A stretch of 6,898 bases of DNA from Candidatus Coatesiibacteriota bacterium (lineage in GTDB: Bacteria; B130-G9). The notes below the pieces were generated by a model that was not told the origin of the DNA, did not search any database, and saw only the letters and a program-made list of their open reading frames with translations. How positions within the stretch are numbered: the first letter of the stretch is position 1; every line of letters starts with the position of its first letter. Made by a program: the position numbers and the translations under genes. The stretch covers positions 1-6,898 of the forward strand of contig QMNL01000085.1 in NCBI GenBank assembly GCA_003647755.1. Reading direction: 5' to 3'. Shown here in pieces: positions 6,645-6,898 of this stretch.

Positions 6645-6818
6645 CTTTGGAGTGCGGCGGCTCGACGCCGCTTTCATTTGCGGTGGCTTGACACCGCGCT
6701 CCAATAGACAGTTTCATCACTTTCCGAAAGGCGATTGCTCTAGCGATGATTGAAATAGGATCGATGTCGCGTCAGGCCGCGACGAGAAAAAGCGGCGTCA
6801 AGCCGCCGCACTCCAAAG
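6645..6818. repeat. 174-base inverted repeat of co-varying hairpins
   Basis: The first 30 bases (6645-6674) match the reverse complement of the last 30 (6789-6818) at 29 positions. Each half holds two 6-bp hairpins with 6-base loops: GCGGCG/CGCCGC at 6654-6671, GCGGTG/CACCGC at 6680-6697, GTCGCG/CGCGAC at 6766-6783 and GCGGCG/CGCCGC at 6792-6809. Read in the outward-to-inward orientation, every loop is GC[TC][TC]GA, while the stems change in compensating pairs. TTGGAG (6647-6652) also pairs with CTCCAA (6699-6704), enclosing the left two hairpins in a three-way junction. The unit resembles a small non-autonomous element or dispersed palindromic repeat. It lies about 130 bases upstream of dnaX. 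No transposase gene is nearby. Confidence 0.75.
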
Positions 6819-6819
6819 T

Positions 6820-6832
6820 CACCCAACGGGTG
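6820..6832. repeat. Short hairpin next to the inverted repeat
   Basis: CACCC/GGGTG with loop AAC begins two bases after the inverted repeat ends at 6818. It is similar in size to the hairpins at the left edge of the window (for example GGGGT/ACCCC at 3-17) and may belong to the same class of palindromic units. Positions 6833-6898 beyond it hold no gene I can support. Confidence 0.4.
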
Positions 6833-6898
6833 TAACTTACAGACCGATGCCTGCCGAACTCATAGCCTCTGCGCACCGGCAAAGCGTGTTCATCCCAC

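Noticed and set aside
6645..6832. CRISPR array
   Set aside because: Units are inverted hairpins with varying stems, not direct repeats with regular unique spacers.
6515..6898. SRP RNA or tRNA gene upstream of dnaX, a common arrangement
   Set aside because: No GGAAGCAGC-type SRP loop and no tRNA T-loop or acceptor pattern on either strand.

Overview
The window is bacterial chromosomal DNA from an organism of moderately high G+C content. It carries ordinary bacterial housekeeping genes (endonuclease III, DnaX) and a bacterial-type envelope glycosyltransferase. Four of the five genes start with GTG. I cannot assign a phylum. The intergenic hairpin repeats resemble, from memory, dispersed repeats seen in Planctomycetes/Verrucomicrobia-like and candidate-phylum genomes. 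This is a hint only.

Layout. Positions 1-268 hold no gene: four small hairpins lie in the first 125 bases, followed by a leader with competing inverted repeats. Four genes then run rightward with tight or moderate spacing: endonuclease III (269-916), a BtrH/C39-like cysteine-fold protein (923-1951, 6-base gap), a family 2 polyprenyl-phosphate glycosyltransferase (2048-2926, after 96 bases), and a glutamine-dependent asparagine synthase-type amidotransferase (2935-4824, 8-base gap). A degenerate inverted-repeat element of about 130 bases (4843-4970) separates them from dnaX, which runs leftward (6514-4976) and is convergent with the amidotransferase. The remaining 384 bases (6515-6898) hold the dnaX ribosome-binding site, a weak promoter candidate and a 174-base inverted repeat built from short hairpins with co-varying stems.

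How the genes fit together. nth and dnaX belong to DNA repair and replication. The glycosyltransferase and amidotransferase are almost contiguous and look like a functional pair, perhaps for making or amidating an envelope glycan (inference). The role of the BtrH-like protein is unknown; its placement directly behind nth implies co-transcription. The most noteworthy items are the three different palindromic repeat families filling the outer and convergent intergenic spaces, the BtrH-like gene, and an unusual DNA-contact segment in the endonuclease III homologue. I see no CRISPR array, tRNA, rRNA, transposase or defence system, and no convincing new multi-gene system.
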